DNA from: Dryocola clanedunensis subsp. sulfonylureivorans
GTDB taxonomy: Bacteria; Pseudomonadota; Gammaproteobacteria; Enterobacterales; Enterobacteriaceae
Reading direction: 5' to 3'
NCBI RefSeq assembly: GCF_016756775.1
Contig: NZ_JAERMU010000005.1
Coordinates: 1 to 64,000 of the forward strand
DNA: 64,000 bases
Under the pieces are notes generated by a model, which saw only the letters and a program-made list of their open reading frames with translations, ran no database searches and was not told the origin of the DNA. The translations under genes were made by a program, and so were the position numbers. The number at the start of each line of letters is the position of its first letter. Position 1 is the stretch's first letter. Positions 26,518 to 36,093 of this stretch are shown here, piece by piece.

Positions 26518-27402
26518 TTAATTATCGATACGAACCACTACCCGGCGGACCGGTGCGTAACAAGCAATTTGTTTATTACGAGTTAATCGGGAGCATTCCT
26601 GGGTCAGACTATTGTCACTCCCCTGCGATGAGATTTTTAATTGGCTGGCACTAATGCCATCCGCGATGAGCAGATTACGGACGGTGTTTGCCCGGTTCAT
26701 TCCCAACTGCCTATTGCTTTCTTCGGAGCCAATAGGATCCGTGTAGCCAATAACAGCAATCTTTTTGTCATCCGCAAGCAGCTGCTTTGCCACATCATGG
26801 ATGGCCACTTTTCCATCCTGCGTAATGTCTGTTTCTTTATATTTGCCAAACGGGAACATGACATTGCTTTGTAAAACATAATCCTTATAGAGATAGTGGC
26901 AAGGTTCAACCGTAGAGGCACGTGACAGCAGGTGAATTTGCTTTCGTGTTTTTAATAATTCGGCTACAGGCGGTGAGGATAATTGCTCCTGAAGCATCTC
27001 CTTTCCCTGTTCATCAACCTTGAAGTAATAAGTCGTGCCTTTCTTAAGCTCGATGGATTTAACATTGTCACTTTTCCCGTGATAGAGAGGCTCATCCTTT
27101 AGATAAGCCCCTAACTGATGTACCCCGGGCTTTACGCAGAAGGCAGTATAGCCTCCCGGCATCAGTGCAGTCTGAAACTCGCGATCGATGTAAACATGAG
27201 CTGCGCCGTTCGAATCCGAAGCAGATGCAGCTCGGTAATAGACAATCTGAGCCTGGTTATCGCTAACGTTTGCAACAGGTTGATAGCTATCCCCAAAAAT
27301 ACTTTTTGCATTTTCATCGGCAAAGCTTAAGCCAGTAGCAGAGACCAGCAGGCAAAGTGCGGCAGCCGCACCCAGCGAAGAGTTTTTATTAAAATATTTC
27401 AT
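26518..27402 (-). CDS. Exported OmpA-domain protein of the adhesin island
   Basis: The product has 294 aa. Signal peptide 1-28 (core AAAALCLLVSATGLSFA). Residues about 50-140 resemble DUF2846-type beta domains (HVYIDREFQTALMPGGYT). About 180-294 form an OmpA-like peptidoglycan-binding domain (VIGYTDPIGSEESNRQLGMNRANTV, with the Asp and Arg that bind diaminopimelate). Such a protein is often found beside Bap-type adhesins and T1SS genes. A likely role is stabilising the export channel or adhesin base at the cell wall. It starts 90 bp after adhesin 1 and is closed by a terminator, so it probably shares the exporter-adhesin 1 transcript. AAGGTC lies upstream of the ATG. Confidence 0.85.
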   Translation of the reverse strand: MKYFNKNSSLGAAAALCLLVSATGLSFADENAKSIFGDSYQPVANVSDNQAQIVYYRAASASDSNGAAHVYIDREFQTALMPGGYTAFCVKPGVHQLGAYLKDEPLYHGKSDNVKSIELKKGTTYYFKVDEQGKEMLQEQLSSPPVAELLKTRKQIHLLSRASTVEPCHYLYKDYVLQSNVMFPFGKYKETDITQDGKVAIHDVAKQLLADDKKIAVIGYTDPIGSEESNRQLGMNRANTVRNLLIADGISASQLKISSQGSDNSLTQECSRLTRNKQIACYAPVRRVVVRIDN

Positions 27403-27492
27403 ACATGACCTTAAATATTGTGCATGCCGCTATTGAATGCCTCATGTCATAAAACACGATGTTTTATTATCATGAGGCCAACCTCAATACTT

Positions 27493-30213
27493 TTAAATTG
27501 AATGAATATCAATGCTGTGCTGAATCAATAACTCAGCCATGCCCGTATTCTGCTGATAAGTGTCATACACAACACCGCCTACGGTTGCACTGCCAATGCT
27601 GGACCAGTCGGCAGCATCAATATGCACCGTATCACTTTCGTTGCCCTGCACGGCAAATTGCTCTTTACCATCGTCGATGAACATATTTTTACTTGCATGC
27701 GCCAGCACGTCATCAATGCTCAGGACCAGGTTGGTGTTATCCTGCAGATGAACAATACCTTGCTGCTCGTTAATACCCGCGGCGGTGTAGAGCTGCGACA
27801 GGGTTGAAACATCACCGGAGTGAGTATCAGAAAGCGCAAGGGCTTGCGGCTGCGCGGAATGCGTATCGGCCGATTGAACAGCGGCATCTCCCCAGGATAA
27901 AGCATCGATTCTGAGACCATCAACCTCATTAGGGTTTTCGGCATGCCCTTCATCACCCACGGTGATAATGATAGAAGCAATCATCTCACCCTCTGGTGCA
28001 GTCCAGCCCACCTTAGCGACGGACTCATCTGGCTGAACCGGCAGCTCCTGAGAATGCAATAAAGTCCCGTTGGCATCATAGTATTCAACCGTGTTCCCGG
28101 CGTAGTTCGATGAGTTAACGTTAAAACTCACTGCCTGCGCAGGATCGGGGAATGAGTACTGCATTGATGATTCAGCGAGCTGCATCATGGCCTTATGACC
28201 AAACTCTGGTACAAACAGCGCAATCCCTTTATTGGTAATTTCCGTCGCGGAATTAGCCGCAGAACCATCAATGCCCTGACTGATACAGGTCATTGTCATG
28301 CCGCTGGCAAGCGTCACGGAATCGCCCGTGTGGAAAACCCTGTTCTCTGCCGAGTCAAAATCTTCGCTGCTGCCGTTGACCACTGTCGTACTGGTGTCTA
28401 CGGTGAAGTCGAACGCATCAGACGGCGCGCTGGTATTACCGGCCTCATCCGTTGCCGTTAGCGTTATCGTGTGTTCACCGTCAGCCAGCGCAGTTTCCGG
28501 CTCCATGCTCCAGCGCCCCTCATCGTTGACGACTGCACTACCGATAATCTCACCGCCATCGAATACGGTAATCACCTGGCCTGGCTGCTCACCCATGCCC
28601 GAAATTGTTGGGATGTTGTCATCCGTCACGTCATTGAAGGCAAGGGGTCCCTGGACAGAGCCCACGTCATCAACCACGGTGAAATTATCAGGTGAGACAA
28701 CAGAAGGAATATCTGGACTGGTTGTATCAAGATTGATGACGAAGGCGCCTGAAGGTGCGCTTTCACCGTTTGCCTCTGTCACAACGGTCGCCGTCAGCGA
28801 GTTAGCTCCCTCGCTCAGCGGTTGCGATGGCGTAACACTCCATTTCCCGGCAGCATCTGAGGTCGTTGACGCAATTTTGACCCCATTATCATAAATATTG
28901 ACGGTACTGTTTGCCGTGGCAATACCATTCAACGTCGGCAGGGCATCGTTGGTATAGCCATTATTGACAACATCACCCACAATAGGCGCAACATCATCCG
29001 TCACGCTTTGAATACTCACCATACTGCCACTGGTATCAACGGTAAAATCAATCGATTCACTGGGAACACTGACGTTACCCGCATCATCAGTGACAACGGT
29101 ATTAAAGCTGTGCGAGCCATCGTCTAATGGGGTGGATGGCGTGAAGTTCCAGTTGCCGTCACCGTCTACTGCAGCCGTGCCAATAACGGTACCGTTGTCC
29201 GATACCGTGACAACGCTGCCTGGCTCTGCTTTACCGTTGAATGTCGGCGTATTATCGTCAGTCACGCTATTATCAACGATGGGGCCAACGATCTCACCCG
29301 CATCATCGTTAAGCGTCCCTGTTGCCGGGGCTGGCGCAACGGTATCAACAACAACAATGACGGGATCGGAAGGCGCTGATTGCTCGCCATCTGGATCAAC
29401 GACCACCACCACCACGGCGTGGTTGCCATCCGGCAGCGAAGTATCAGGCGTGAAACTCCAGTCTCCGTTGCCATCGGCGGTCGCAGAGCCAATCTCTTTG
29501 CCGTTATCAATAATCACCACCGTATCGCCCGGCGTGACACCGCCACCGCTGAATGTCGGTGTATTGTCATCCGTCGCGCCGCCGTTGGGAATATCACCCT
29601 GCTTGTCCCCGACATTATCCGTCACGGCATCAATGGTGCCTGGGGCAACGCTGGTGGTACTGTTGCCATCGCCGTTATCGGAATGATTAGAACTGTGGTG
29701 ATGATTATTAGCGATTGCCGCACCGAGTAAGCCCAGCCCCAGAAGACCCAGGCCAGCTAGCGCCGCGTAAAGGCCATAATTATTACTGTCCGCAACCAGA
29801 CCATCAGCAAAACCAGGGATATCGTCACTGCCAAGCGCCAATGGCACCGCCGTCCCTTCAGGCAAGTTCGCTGCTTCATGAGAGATGATGCCGTCAGTGG
29901 TAACGTACTGATGGTAGGCCCCATCTTCCCCCATCCCAACCAGCTCGCCAGGATGTTGATAAAAATCTTTAATAATTAACTGCGGATCCTCGGTGTCAGT
30001 ACCCTCGGTAGATACATACAAATCGTTACCGACGCGTTTTGCAGTGATATTTTCCGGTGCAACGCCAGTGCCATCCTCTGCAAAAATGTATTTACCTTTA
30101 TCAACAGCATTAATAGTGATCGTTTTGCCTGTGCCTGGTCCGGCGGGCAAATCAATACTACGCTCGATTTTTTTACCGCTGATAATAGCGACTTTAACAG
30201 TTTTCATTTCCAC
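27493..30213 (-). CDS. Bap-like type I secreted adhesin 1, 906 aa
   Basis: The smallest and most BapA-like of the three. Residues 1-140 form a prefix domain (RVGNDLYVS, then QLIIKDFYQHPGE). A 22-residue glycine/leucine-rich hydrophobic segment at 147-168 follows, as in adhesins held in the outer membrane channel. Four Ig-like domains span about 185-612. About 615-775 form the beta-rich domain also found in adhesin 2 (43-48% identity by eye in places; not computed). About 824-906 are the secretion module ending ELLIQHSIDIHSI. The start may be this GTG (AAGGGG 11 nt upstream) or the ATG at 30207. It lies 277 bp downstream of the TolC-like gene, with no T-tract terminator between, so it may be co-transcribed with its exporter. 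Confidence 0.9.
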   Translation of the reverse strand: MEMKTVKVAIISGKKIERSIDLPAGPGTGKTITINAVDKGKYIFAEDGTGVAPENITAKRVGNDLYVSTEGTDTEDPQLIIKDFYQHPGELVGMGEDGAYHQYVTTDGIISHEAANLPEGTAVPLALGSDDIPGFADGLVADSNNYGLYAALAGLGLLGLGLLGAAIANNHHHSSNHSDNGDGNSTTSVAPGTIDAVTDNVGDKQGDIPNGGATDDNTPTFSGGGVTPGDTVVIIDNGKEIGSATADGNGDWSFTPDTSLPDGNHAVVVVVVDPDGEQSAPSDPVIVVVDTVAPAPATGTLNDDAGEIVGPIVDNSVTDDNTPTFNGKAEPGSVVTVSDNGTVIGTAAVDGDGNWNFTPSTPLDDGSHSFNTVVTDDAGNVSVPSESIDFTVDTSGSMVSIQSVTDDVAPIVGDVVNNGYTNDALPTLNGIATANSTVNIYDNGVKIASTTSDAAGKWSVTPSQPLSEGANSLTATVVTEANGESAPSGAFVINLDTTSPDIPSVVSPDNFTVVDDVGSVQGPLAFNDVTDDNIPTISGMGEQPGQVITVFDGGEIIGSAVVNDEGRWSMEPETALADGEHTITLTATDEAGNTSAPSDAFDFTVDTSTTVVNGSSEDFDSAENRVFHTGDSVTLASGMTMTCISQGIDGSAANSATEITNKGIALFVPEFGHKAMMQLAESSMQYSFPDPAQAVSFNVNSSNYAGNTVEYYDANGTLLHSQELPVQPDESVAKVGWTAPEGEMIASIIITVGDEGHAENPNEVDGLRIDALSWGDAAVQSADTHSAQPQALALSDTHSGDVSTLSQLYTAAGINEQQGIVHLQDNTNLVLSIDDVLAHASKNMFIDDGKEQFAVQGNESDTVHIDAADWSSIGSATVGGVVYDTYQQNTGMAELLIQHSIDIHSI

Positions 30214-30490
30214 GAATTAAAAAACCCCTTTTTTGATTTATAAAATTGTCCTCCATTCAGTGATGAACCCATCCATCAAGTAGCATAAAGCCTGAATCGT
30301 TAATTAAATACCACGGAGAACAAGGGTAACAGCTTCCAGACAATATTGTTTTGGTTACAGCTTGAGACAAATGCTAGCATAATGTTTTAAAACCCATTTA
30401 GATGGATTTTAAAAATCTAAACTAGACTAAATGACTTCCAGTGCGGTTGGACAATGGAAGCCCTTGATGGATGAGGAGGGTTCTCCTCCG

Positions 30491-32050
30491 TTACAGACCA
30501 AGCCAGCTTGTTAATTCACCTGAGTTAGCGTAGCTATTGAATATTTGATCATAACCATTAAAGCGGGTCGTGACTTCATTAACCTGATTATTGTAATAAT
30601 CACTTTCAGCGGTAAGCACATCAAGCAGCGTACGTTTATTTAGCTGGCGCCACTGCTCGAAAAAGTCTTTCCGAACCTGATTCGTTTCCTGGGCCAGTTG
30701 ATGGTACTGTTCGGCCTGGGAAAGCATTGTTTCCGAATCATGGACTGCCGCCATTATATTATTCGTTAATAACAGCTCTTGTTCTTCGACTTTATGTTTC
30801 GCCGCTTCGGCTCGTGCCGCAGCTGCCTTTTCCTGGGCGTTACCGGACCCGCCCTGGAAAAGCTTCCAGCTTACGTTCAGGTAAGTTTGCCAGGATTGCT
30901 CGTAGGCACTGTTATTAATGGGTATCGTTTTTTGTACCACCCAATTAAGCTGAGGAAGATTTGATGATTTAACCGCGCTTGCCTGGTTATAGGCTGCCAT
31001 TGCCTCATTTCTTGCCTGACGAATCGTGGGATGATTACCAACCTCTTTTAGCAACGCTTTGGTGGACGCTGGTTTAAACCCCCAATTTTCCTCGGTGGGC
31101 AAATCCTTAAAGGAGCTATAGCCGGTTAGCTTATTCAAGGCTATTTCTGCATCGCGAATTTTCGCCGCGGTGCTGTCTTTCGTTGCTAACGCCTGAAGCA
31201 GTTTAGCCCTTGCCTGGGTCAATTCGCTGACGCGACCTGAATCGACCTCACTGATTTCCTGGACCATAGTGACAAGGCGCTGCATACGGTCGACAAACTC
31301 CACGCTGATGGAATAAATCAGTTTTTGTTTGGCTAACTCAGCCAGCTGCGAACACACTTTATAAGAAGTATCTTCATATTGGGCACTGAAATTGTTATGG
31401 GCAGCTTTCGCGGAATAATTTTTGCTTTCGATTGTTTCGCTGTTATAGCCCCAGTCATAGACAGGGGTTGTCATATTGACTGACAGACCGTTGGTTTGCT
31501 CATCATCAGGTACACGTTCGCCTGAGCCAAATTGTGCGGGTTGAGACTGTAAGCCAACGCTAACCTGAGGAAGTCGCTGTCCTTTAGCCTCATCAACGTC
31601 CGCTTCTGCTGCCTGTGCGTTTGCATCCGCCTCTCGCAATTGGGGCGTATAGGCCTTGGCTGCCTTGACCATTTTTGCAATATAATGTTTTAACATTATG
31701 CTATTAGCTGACCTTCCGGTGGCAGTCTTCTGCGGGCTATCAAGCTCGAAAGTACTAGTCATTGCCTGCTGGCGGTCATGCTCATCGCTGACACGCGGCT
31801 GATTATCAGGTTTGAAAAAAGATGATGTCGGCGCTGGCGGCGCTAATTTAGCGCCCGACAGAGTGCTGCTGGCAGTCGTCTCACTGGCCGTGTCTGACGC
31901 TTGCCCGGATGAAAAAAATGCAGACTTATTTGTTTGAGGACGATTGTCCGAAAAAAACTTACCGGCATAAACAGGATAGCTAATTCCTGATAATCCAATA
32001 GCCAGAAGCATAATGGTAATTTGATTTTTCTTATCATTCAGCATGAGCAA
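30491..32050 (-). CDS. TolC-family outer membrane channel of the adhesin T1SS
   Basis: The product is 519 aa from a TTG at 32050 (AAGGG 6 nt upstream) or 517 aa from the ATG at 32044. Signal peptide about 10-30 (MLLAIGLSGISYPVYAG). It then has an unusual low-complexity Ser/Thr/Pro-rich stretch (about 35-110) before the helical TolC repeats (about 115-510). It is related to the LapE/AggA-type outer membrane components dedicated to large adhesins rather than to the housekeeping TolC. It follows the HlyD gene by 26 bp. Confidence 0.9.
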   Translation of the reverse strand: MLMLNDKKNQITIMLLAIGLSGISYPVYAGKFFSDNRPQTNKSAFFSSGQASDTASETTASSTLSGAKLAPPAPTSSFFKPDNQPRVSDEHDRQQAMTSTFELDSPQKTATGRSANSIMLKHYIAKMVKAAKAYTPQLREADANAQAAEADVDEAKGQRLPQVSVGLQSQPAQFGSGERVPDDEQTNGLSVNMTTPVYDWGYNSETIESKNYSAKAAHNNFSAQYEDTSYKVCSQLAELAKQKLIYSISVEFVDRMQRLVTMVQEISEVDSGRVSELTQARAKLLQALATKDSTAAKIRDAEIALNKLTGYSSFKDLPTEENWGFKPASTKALLKEVGNHPTIRQARNEAMAAYNQASAVKSSNLPQLNWVVQKTIPINNSAYEQSWQTYLNVSWKLFQGGSGNAQEKAAAARAEAAKHKVEEQELLLTNNIMAAVHDSETMLSQAEQYHQLAQETNQVRKDFFEQWRQLNKRTLLDVLTAESDYYNNQVNEVTTRFNGYDQIFNSYANSGELTSWLGL

Positions 32051-32076
32051 TACATTCCCTTAGATCGATATTATTA

Positions 32077-33318
32077 TTAACGTTCTCTGAACGCCTCTTT
32101 GACCTTTAATATTGGCTTAAGAATATAATCAAGAATCGTTTTTTCTCCGGTTTTAATCTCTACTCTTGCGACCATACCCGGAATAATCGGCAGTTTTTTA
32201 TTCCCGGCATGTAAATTGCTATCGTCAGTAAGGATCATGACCTTGTAATAGGTACTGTCAGGTTTACCCGTTGCTTCTTTATCTTTATCCGTTAAGGTGT
32301 CGGGACTTATTTGCTGTATCTTGCCATGTAAACCACCATAGATACTGAAGTCATAAGCTGTGATTTTTACTGTCGCCTCAAGTCCAGGACGCAAGAAAGC
32401 GACATCAGCGGGCCTGATTTTAGCTTCGACTAATAGCTGATCGGCAAGGGGGATCAGGCTCAGAATATGCTCACCGGGCTGAATAACGCCGCCAACGGTA
32501 TTGAAGTTAATATCTTTAATGGTGCCGCGAGTAGGTGCACGAATAATAGTTCTGGTTAAGACATCTTTCTTTCCAACCAGTGACTCTTCGGCCTGAGACA
32601 ATTCTAGCTGCATACTGGAAAGCTGCGAATTCGCATCAGCACGGAATTTATTCTGTCGTTCAACTATCTGAGAACGTAAATCCGTTGCCTGGCGACGAGT
32701 ACGCAGAAGTTCAACCTCAGACATTAAACCTCTTTTAACAAGTGGGGCTGCGAGGTTAATTTCTTTCATCGTCAGATTATAGCTATGCTCCAGCGCATCG
32801 ACACTTGCCTGTAAATCTTTCTTTCGCGAGTTATAGGCATCGGTCTCATTTTGGATAATTTCCTCGTCTGTAATTGAAGGCGAAAAAACCAATGGTTTAT
32901 TATATGCCTCAGCACTCAAACGCTCGATAGCTGCTTTCAAGCCATCAACTTTTGATAACGTCTCTTTATAATTTGAATCTGAGCGAGTGGGATCAAGTTG
33001 TACCAGCACCTGACCTTTTACAACCGTATCGCCTTCTTTTACTTCCATGCGGGATAAAATCCCGCCCTCGAGACTCTGAATGACCTGCTCGCGAGATTTA
33101 GCGATAATTTTAGCGTCGCCCTGTGTTATCTCTTCTACCTTTGAATACTTCGCCCAAACAAAACCGATAACGACCAACAGAGCGATTAACTGCAAAATAA
33201 TTTTTGAGCCTGGTGTTTTCTGTGCCAGCAAAGATTCCTTAACATCATTCATAAAAACTGCATCTTCCGCAGTCACTTCCTCAGATGTTTTTTTCTTTTT
33301 AAATATATTAAACATCAT
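32077..33318 (-). CDS. HlyD/LapC-family T1SS membrane fusion protein
   Basis: The product has 413 aa. A short cytoplasmic tail, one membrane helix (about 41-57, IILQLIALLVVIGFVWA), a coiled-coil hairpin (about 125-265) and a lipoyl/beta-barrel region with VIRAPTRGTIK-like and GGVIQPGEHILSLIP segments are all typical of HlyD adaptors. It bridges the ABC exporter and the TolC-like channel across the periplasm. Its ATG shares one base with the ABC stop (TAATG), showing translational coupling. The next codon is also ATG, so the start could be 33315. Confidence 0.95.
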   Translation of the reverse strand: MMFNIFKKKKTSEEVTAEDAVFMNDVKESLLAQKTPGSKIILQLIALLVVIGFVWAKYSKVEEITQGDAKIIAKSREQVIQSLEGGILSRMEVKEGDTVVKGQVLVQLDPTRSDSNYKETLSKVDGLKAAIERLSAEAYNKPLVFSPSITDEEIIQNETDAYNSRKKDLQASVDALEHSYNLTMKEINLAAPLVKRGLMSEVELLRTRRQATDLRSQIVERQNKFRADANSQLSSMQLELSQAEESLVGKKDVLTRTIIRAPTRGTIKDINFNTVGGVIQPGEHILSLIPLADQLLVEAKIRPADVAFLRPGLEATVKITAYDFSIYGGLHGKIQQISPDTLTDKDKEATGKPDSTYYKVMILTDDSNLHAGNKKLPIIPGMVARVEIKTGEKTILDYILKPILKVKEAFRER

Positions 33319-35558
33319 TAAGCCTCATCCATTTGTTTGACTTTCCTGACCGGCTCAGGCTTTTTGGGAGCGCTCGCAGGTTGAGTTTTTGAAAGAGAAG
33401 CTAAAACTTCAGCCTTAGGACCATCGGCAACGATCTTGCCGTCATCAACGATAATGATTCGATCAACCAGTGCCAGCAGAGAAGGCCTGTGCGTCACGAC
33501 AATTAATGTTTGCCCTTTAGTCGCATTTTTTAATCGCGCAATGAATTGTGATTCCGTCTGGGCATCCATTGAGCTGGTCGGTTCATCCAGCAGTAGTAAG
33601 GAAGGCCGGGCCAGAAGGCTGCGAGCAAGTGAAACCAGCTGGCGTTGTCCGCCTGACAATCCCTCCCCCATCTCACCAATCGGCAAGTTAATACCCAATG
33701 GATGTTTCGCCGCAATCTGATCAAGACCTGTCATTTTAAGGACGCGTAAAAACTCATTCGTGGTCGCTGAAGGTTTGCCGATCATGACGTTTTCCCGCAG
33801 CGAACCGAAGAATAAACGGGAGTCCTGCCCCACGAAGCCAACATGCTTGCGCCAGTCTGCGGGATCAATCTGCGATACATCCAGGCCATCGCAGAAGATC
33901 TGTCCAGACGTTGCGGTATATAAACGCGCCATAACCCTTAGCAGCGTTGATTTGCCGCTCCCTATTTTCCCCAGGATGGCAATATTTTCCCCTGTGCGGG
34001 TGGTGAAATTAATATTCTTTAAAACCGGGTAAATAGGCTGCATTGGGGGTGCAGGGTAGCCAAAACAGACATCTTTTAACGTCAGCTGTCCGGTGAGTTC
34101 AGGCTCGGCGATATACTGCAGCTCCTTGTTACGATCGACAGGCAAGATCATAAGTTTATTCAACGAATCAAGCGCTGCCTTGGCTTGCTGGAAGCGTACG
34201 GCAAGACCAACAATCTGCCCTAAGGGTGCAGTGGCGCGGCTGGCCAACATCACGGTACCGATCAATGCACCCTGGGTGAGTTTCCCATCACTGATCAAAT
34301 ACACCCCGGAGACCACAATCATCACCGTTTGCACCTGCTGGAAAAATGCAAACGCACCGGTAGCGAGGCTTGCTAACCTTTTAGATTTCATGGAGGTGTG
34401 TGCCGACAGCGCGCTGAAGTTTTCCCAGCGTCTTTGCATATGCGACTCTCCGCCCACTGCTTTTAACGTCTCCAGCCCTTCAATGGACTCGATCAATACG
34501 CCCTGCTTCAGGGAAGACTCACGTAAATTCTCCTTCATGGTTTTTGCCAGCGGCCATTGAATGGCCAGACTGATTGATAAAATAATCGGCAGCATGATCA
34601 GGGGGATAAATCCAAGCATCCCGCCAATGAAGAAGATGACGCCGATAAACAGCAGTACGAAGGGGATATCAGCGATGGCGGACAACGTTGCAGAGGCGGC
34701 GAAGTCGCGTACGGATTCATACTCTCTGAGTTGGTTTGCGAACGAACCTGATGAGGTGGGTTTATGCTCCATTTTTATAGAGAGCATCTGTTTGAAAAGT
34801 AACGTCCCAAGTACGATGTCAGCTTTTTTACCTGCGATGTCCAGAAGGTGAGCACGCGTATAGCGTGAAACGGCCTCAAACATCATCGCAATGCCTGTCC
34901 CTATCGCTAACGTCCATAGCGTCACAAAAGCCTGGTTGGGGACGACCCGGTCATAGACATTCATCGTAAAGAATACGCTGGCAAGCGCCAGTATATTGAT
35001 AAGAATAGTGCCGTATGCCGCACTACGATAATAGCGACGGTAACGCCATAACGTACTTAACAACCAGTGGCCGGCCGGTACCGGTTCATTTAAGTCACCA
35101 TGGCGAATCTCAGCTTTAACTTTTGGTTTAACAAGAATGGCATAGCCCGAATAAATCGCCAGCAATTCCTCTTCCGTTAATGAGACGGCATCATTGCCTA
35201 ATTCCGGAAGAACGACCTGGTAGACAGTTTCTTTTGCTTTTTTGCCTTTTTGCTTTCCAAGAAGAATGCATCCCCCTTCATTATTTTTCCGTAAGAGAAT
35301 GATGGGAGCTAACTGTAATGGAATTGCGCTAATATGCCTCTCGACCAAACCAGCTACCAAACCAACATTTTGCAAGGCATGTAGAGACAGACCCGAAGTG
35401 ATAAAACGACCAACCGGCAAACCCGCAACCAATGATTCTCTTGAAACCCTTAAACCATATTTTTCGCAGATATAAGTTAATGACATTAACAGGGTATCAT
35501 CTATTGTTGTTGCGCCCAGTTCTTTAGTTGTGCCGGACTCATCTTTTACATTTTCCAT
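33318..35558 (-). CDS. LapB-type T1SS ABC transporter
   Basis: The product has 746 aa from the ATG at 35558 (AAAAGGG 8 nt upstream); an earlier GTG overlaps that site. The N-terminal 130 residues are a C39-like domain without the catalytic Cys (the motif region reads SLTYICEKYGLRVS and lacks the Gln/Cys/His set), so it recognises but does not cleave its substrate. About 150-430 are membrane helices. The ATPase domain has GKIGSGKST (Walker A), LSGGQRQ (signature) and LLLLDEPTSS (Walker B). It is the first gene of the exporter unit and belongs to the family that secretes giant Bap/LapA/SiiE-type adhesins. Confidence 0.95.
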   Translation of the reverse strand: MENVKDESGTTKELGATTIDDTLLMSLTYICEKYGLRVSRESLVAGLPVGRFITSGLSLHALQNVGLVAGLVERHISAIPLQLAPIILLRKNNEGGCILLGKQKGKKAKETVYQVVLPELGNDAVSLTEEELLAIYSGYAILVKPKVKAEIRHGDLNEPVPAGHWLLSTLWRYRRYYRSAAYGTILINILALASVFFTMNVYDRVVPNQAFVTLWTLAIGTGIAMMFEAVSRYTRAHLLDIAGKKADIVLGTLLFKQMLSIKMEHKPTSSGSFANQLREYESVRDFAASATLSAIADIPFVLLFIGVIFFIGGMLGFIPLIMLPIILSISLAIQWPLAKTMKENLRESSLKQGVLIESIEGLETLKAVGGESHMQRRWENFSALSAHTSMKSKRLASLATGAFAFFQQVQTVMIVVSGVYLISDGKLTQGALIGTVMLASRATAPLGQIVGLAVRFQQAKAALDSLNKLMILPVDRNKELQYIAEPELTGQLTLKDVCFGYPAPPMQPIYPVLKNINFTTRTGENIAILGKIGSGKSTLLRVMARLYTATSGQIFCDGLDVSQIDPADWRKHVGFVGQDSRLFFGSLRENVMIGKPSATTNEFLRVLKMTGLDQIAAKHPLGINLPIGEMGEGLSGGQRQLVSLARSLLARPSLLLLDEPTSSMDAQTESQFIARLKNATKGQTLIVVTHRPSLLALVDRIIIVDDGKIVADGPKAEVLASLSKTQPASAPKKPEPVRKVKQMDEA

Positions 35559-36093
35559 TGAAAGCACCCTTTTCTACATTATTCCATTCACGCACAAGTG
35601 AAACCTGACCCACTGACACCCTGAAATAGGTACATAATGCGTTTGATCATCCCACCAGGTTGCAACTGCTAATTCCTGTTCTAATACTTCGCAAAACCGC
35701 CTGTTTTGTCTATATTATTTTTTGCTGGTTACTGTTTTTAAAAAATAAACATCACCAAAGGACTTTTCATAACTATATGATTTTAATGATGTTATACAAA
35801 AGACTCTCACCAGAATGTTGTTTGGCAATGGAATATAAAACGATAAACAGAACATTCAATCTATGTATTTCTCGGCTGTCCACATCCTACACTTTGGCTG
35901 ATGTTTACTTTTTAAAATTCCCTATTTGTTATTATATGCTAGTCATAACATCTCTGATGTATAGAGTAGATAAAGTTAGCAGGACAAATTTCACGCGAAT
36001 ATCTCTTGCTTAAGGATGATGATGACTATTATAAAAAGGATCGTCCATGAATTTTTGAATGCATTTCAGGAATGAAATATAAATTTAAAAACA
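35559..36093. other. Divergent AT-rich intergenic region, exporter operon and regulator promoters
   Basis: This 535 bp stretch lies between the T1SS exporter (minus) and a LysR-type regulator (plus). It must contain both promoters and is the natural binding region for the adjacent regulator. An open frame on the plus strand (35660-36013) is hydrophobic but has poor codon character and no clear ribosome-binding site, so it is not called. Confidence 0.5.

Noticed and set aside
35660-36013. Hydrophobic 117-codon frame between the exporter and regulator genes
   Set aside because: Poor ribosome-binding site, rare-codon composition typical of chance frames in AT-rich DNA, and it covers the expected promoter region.
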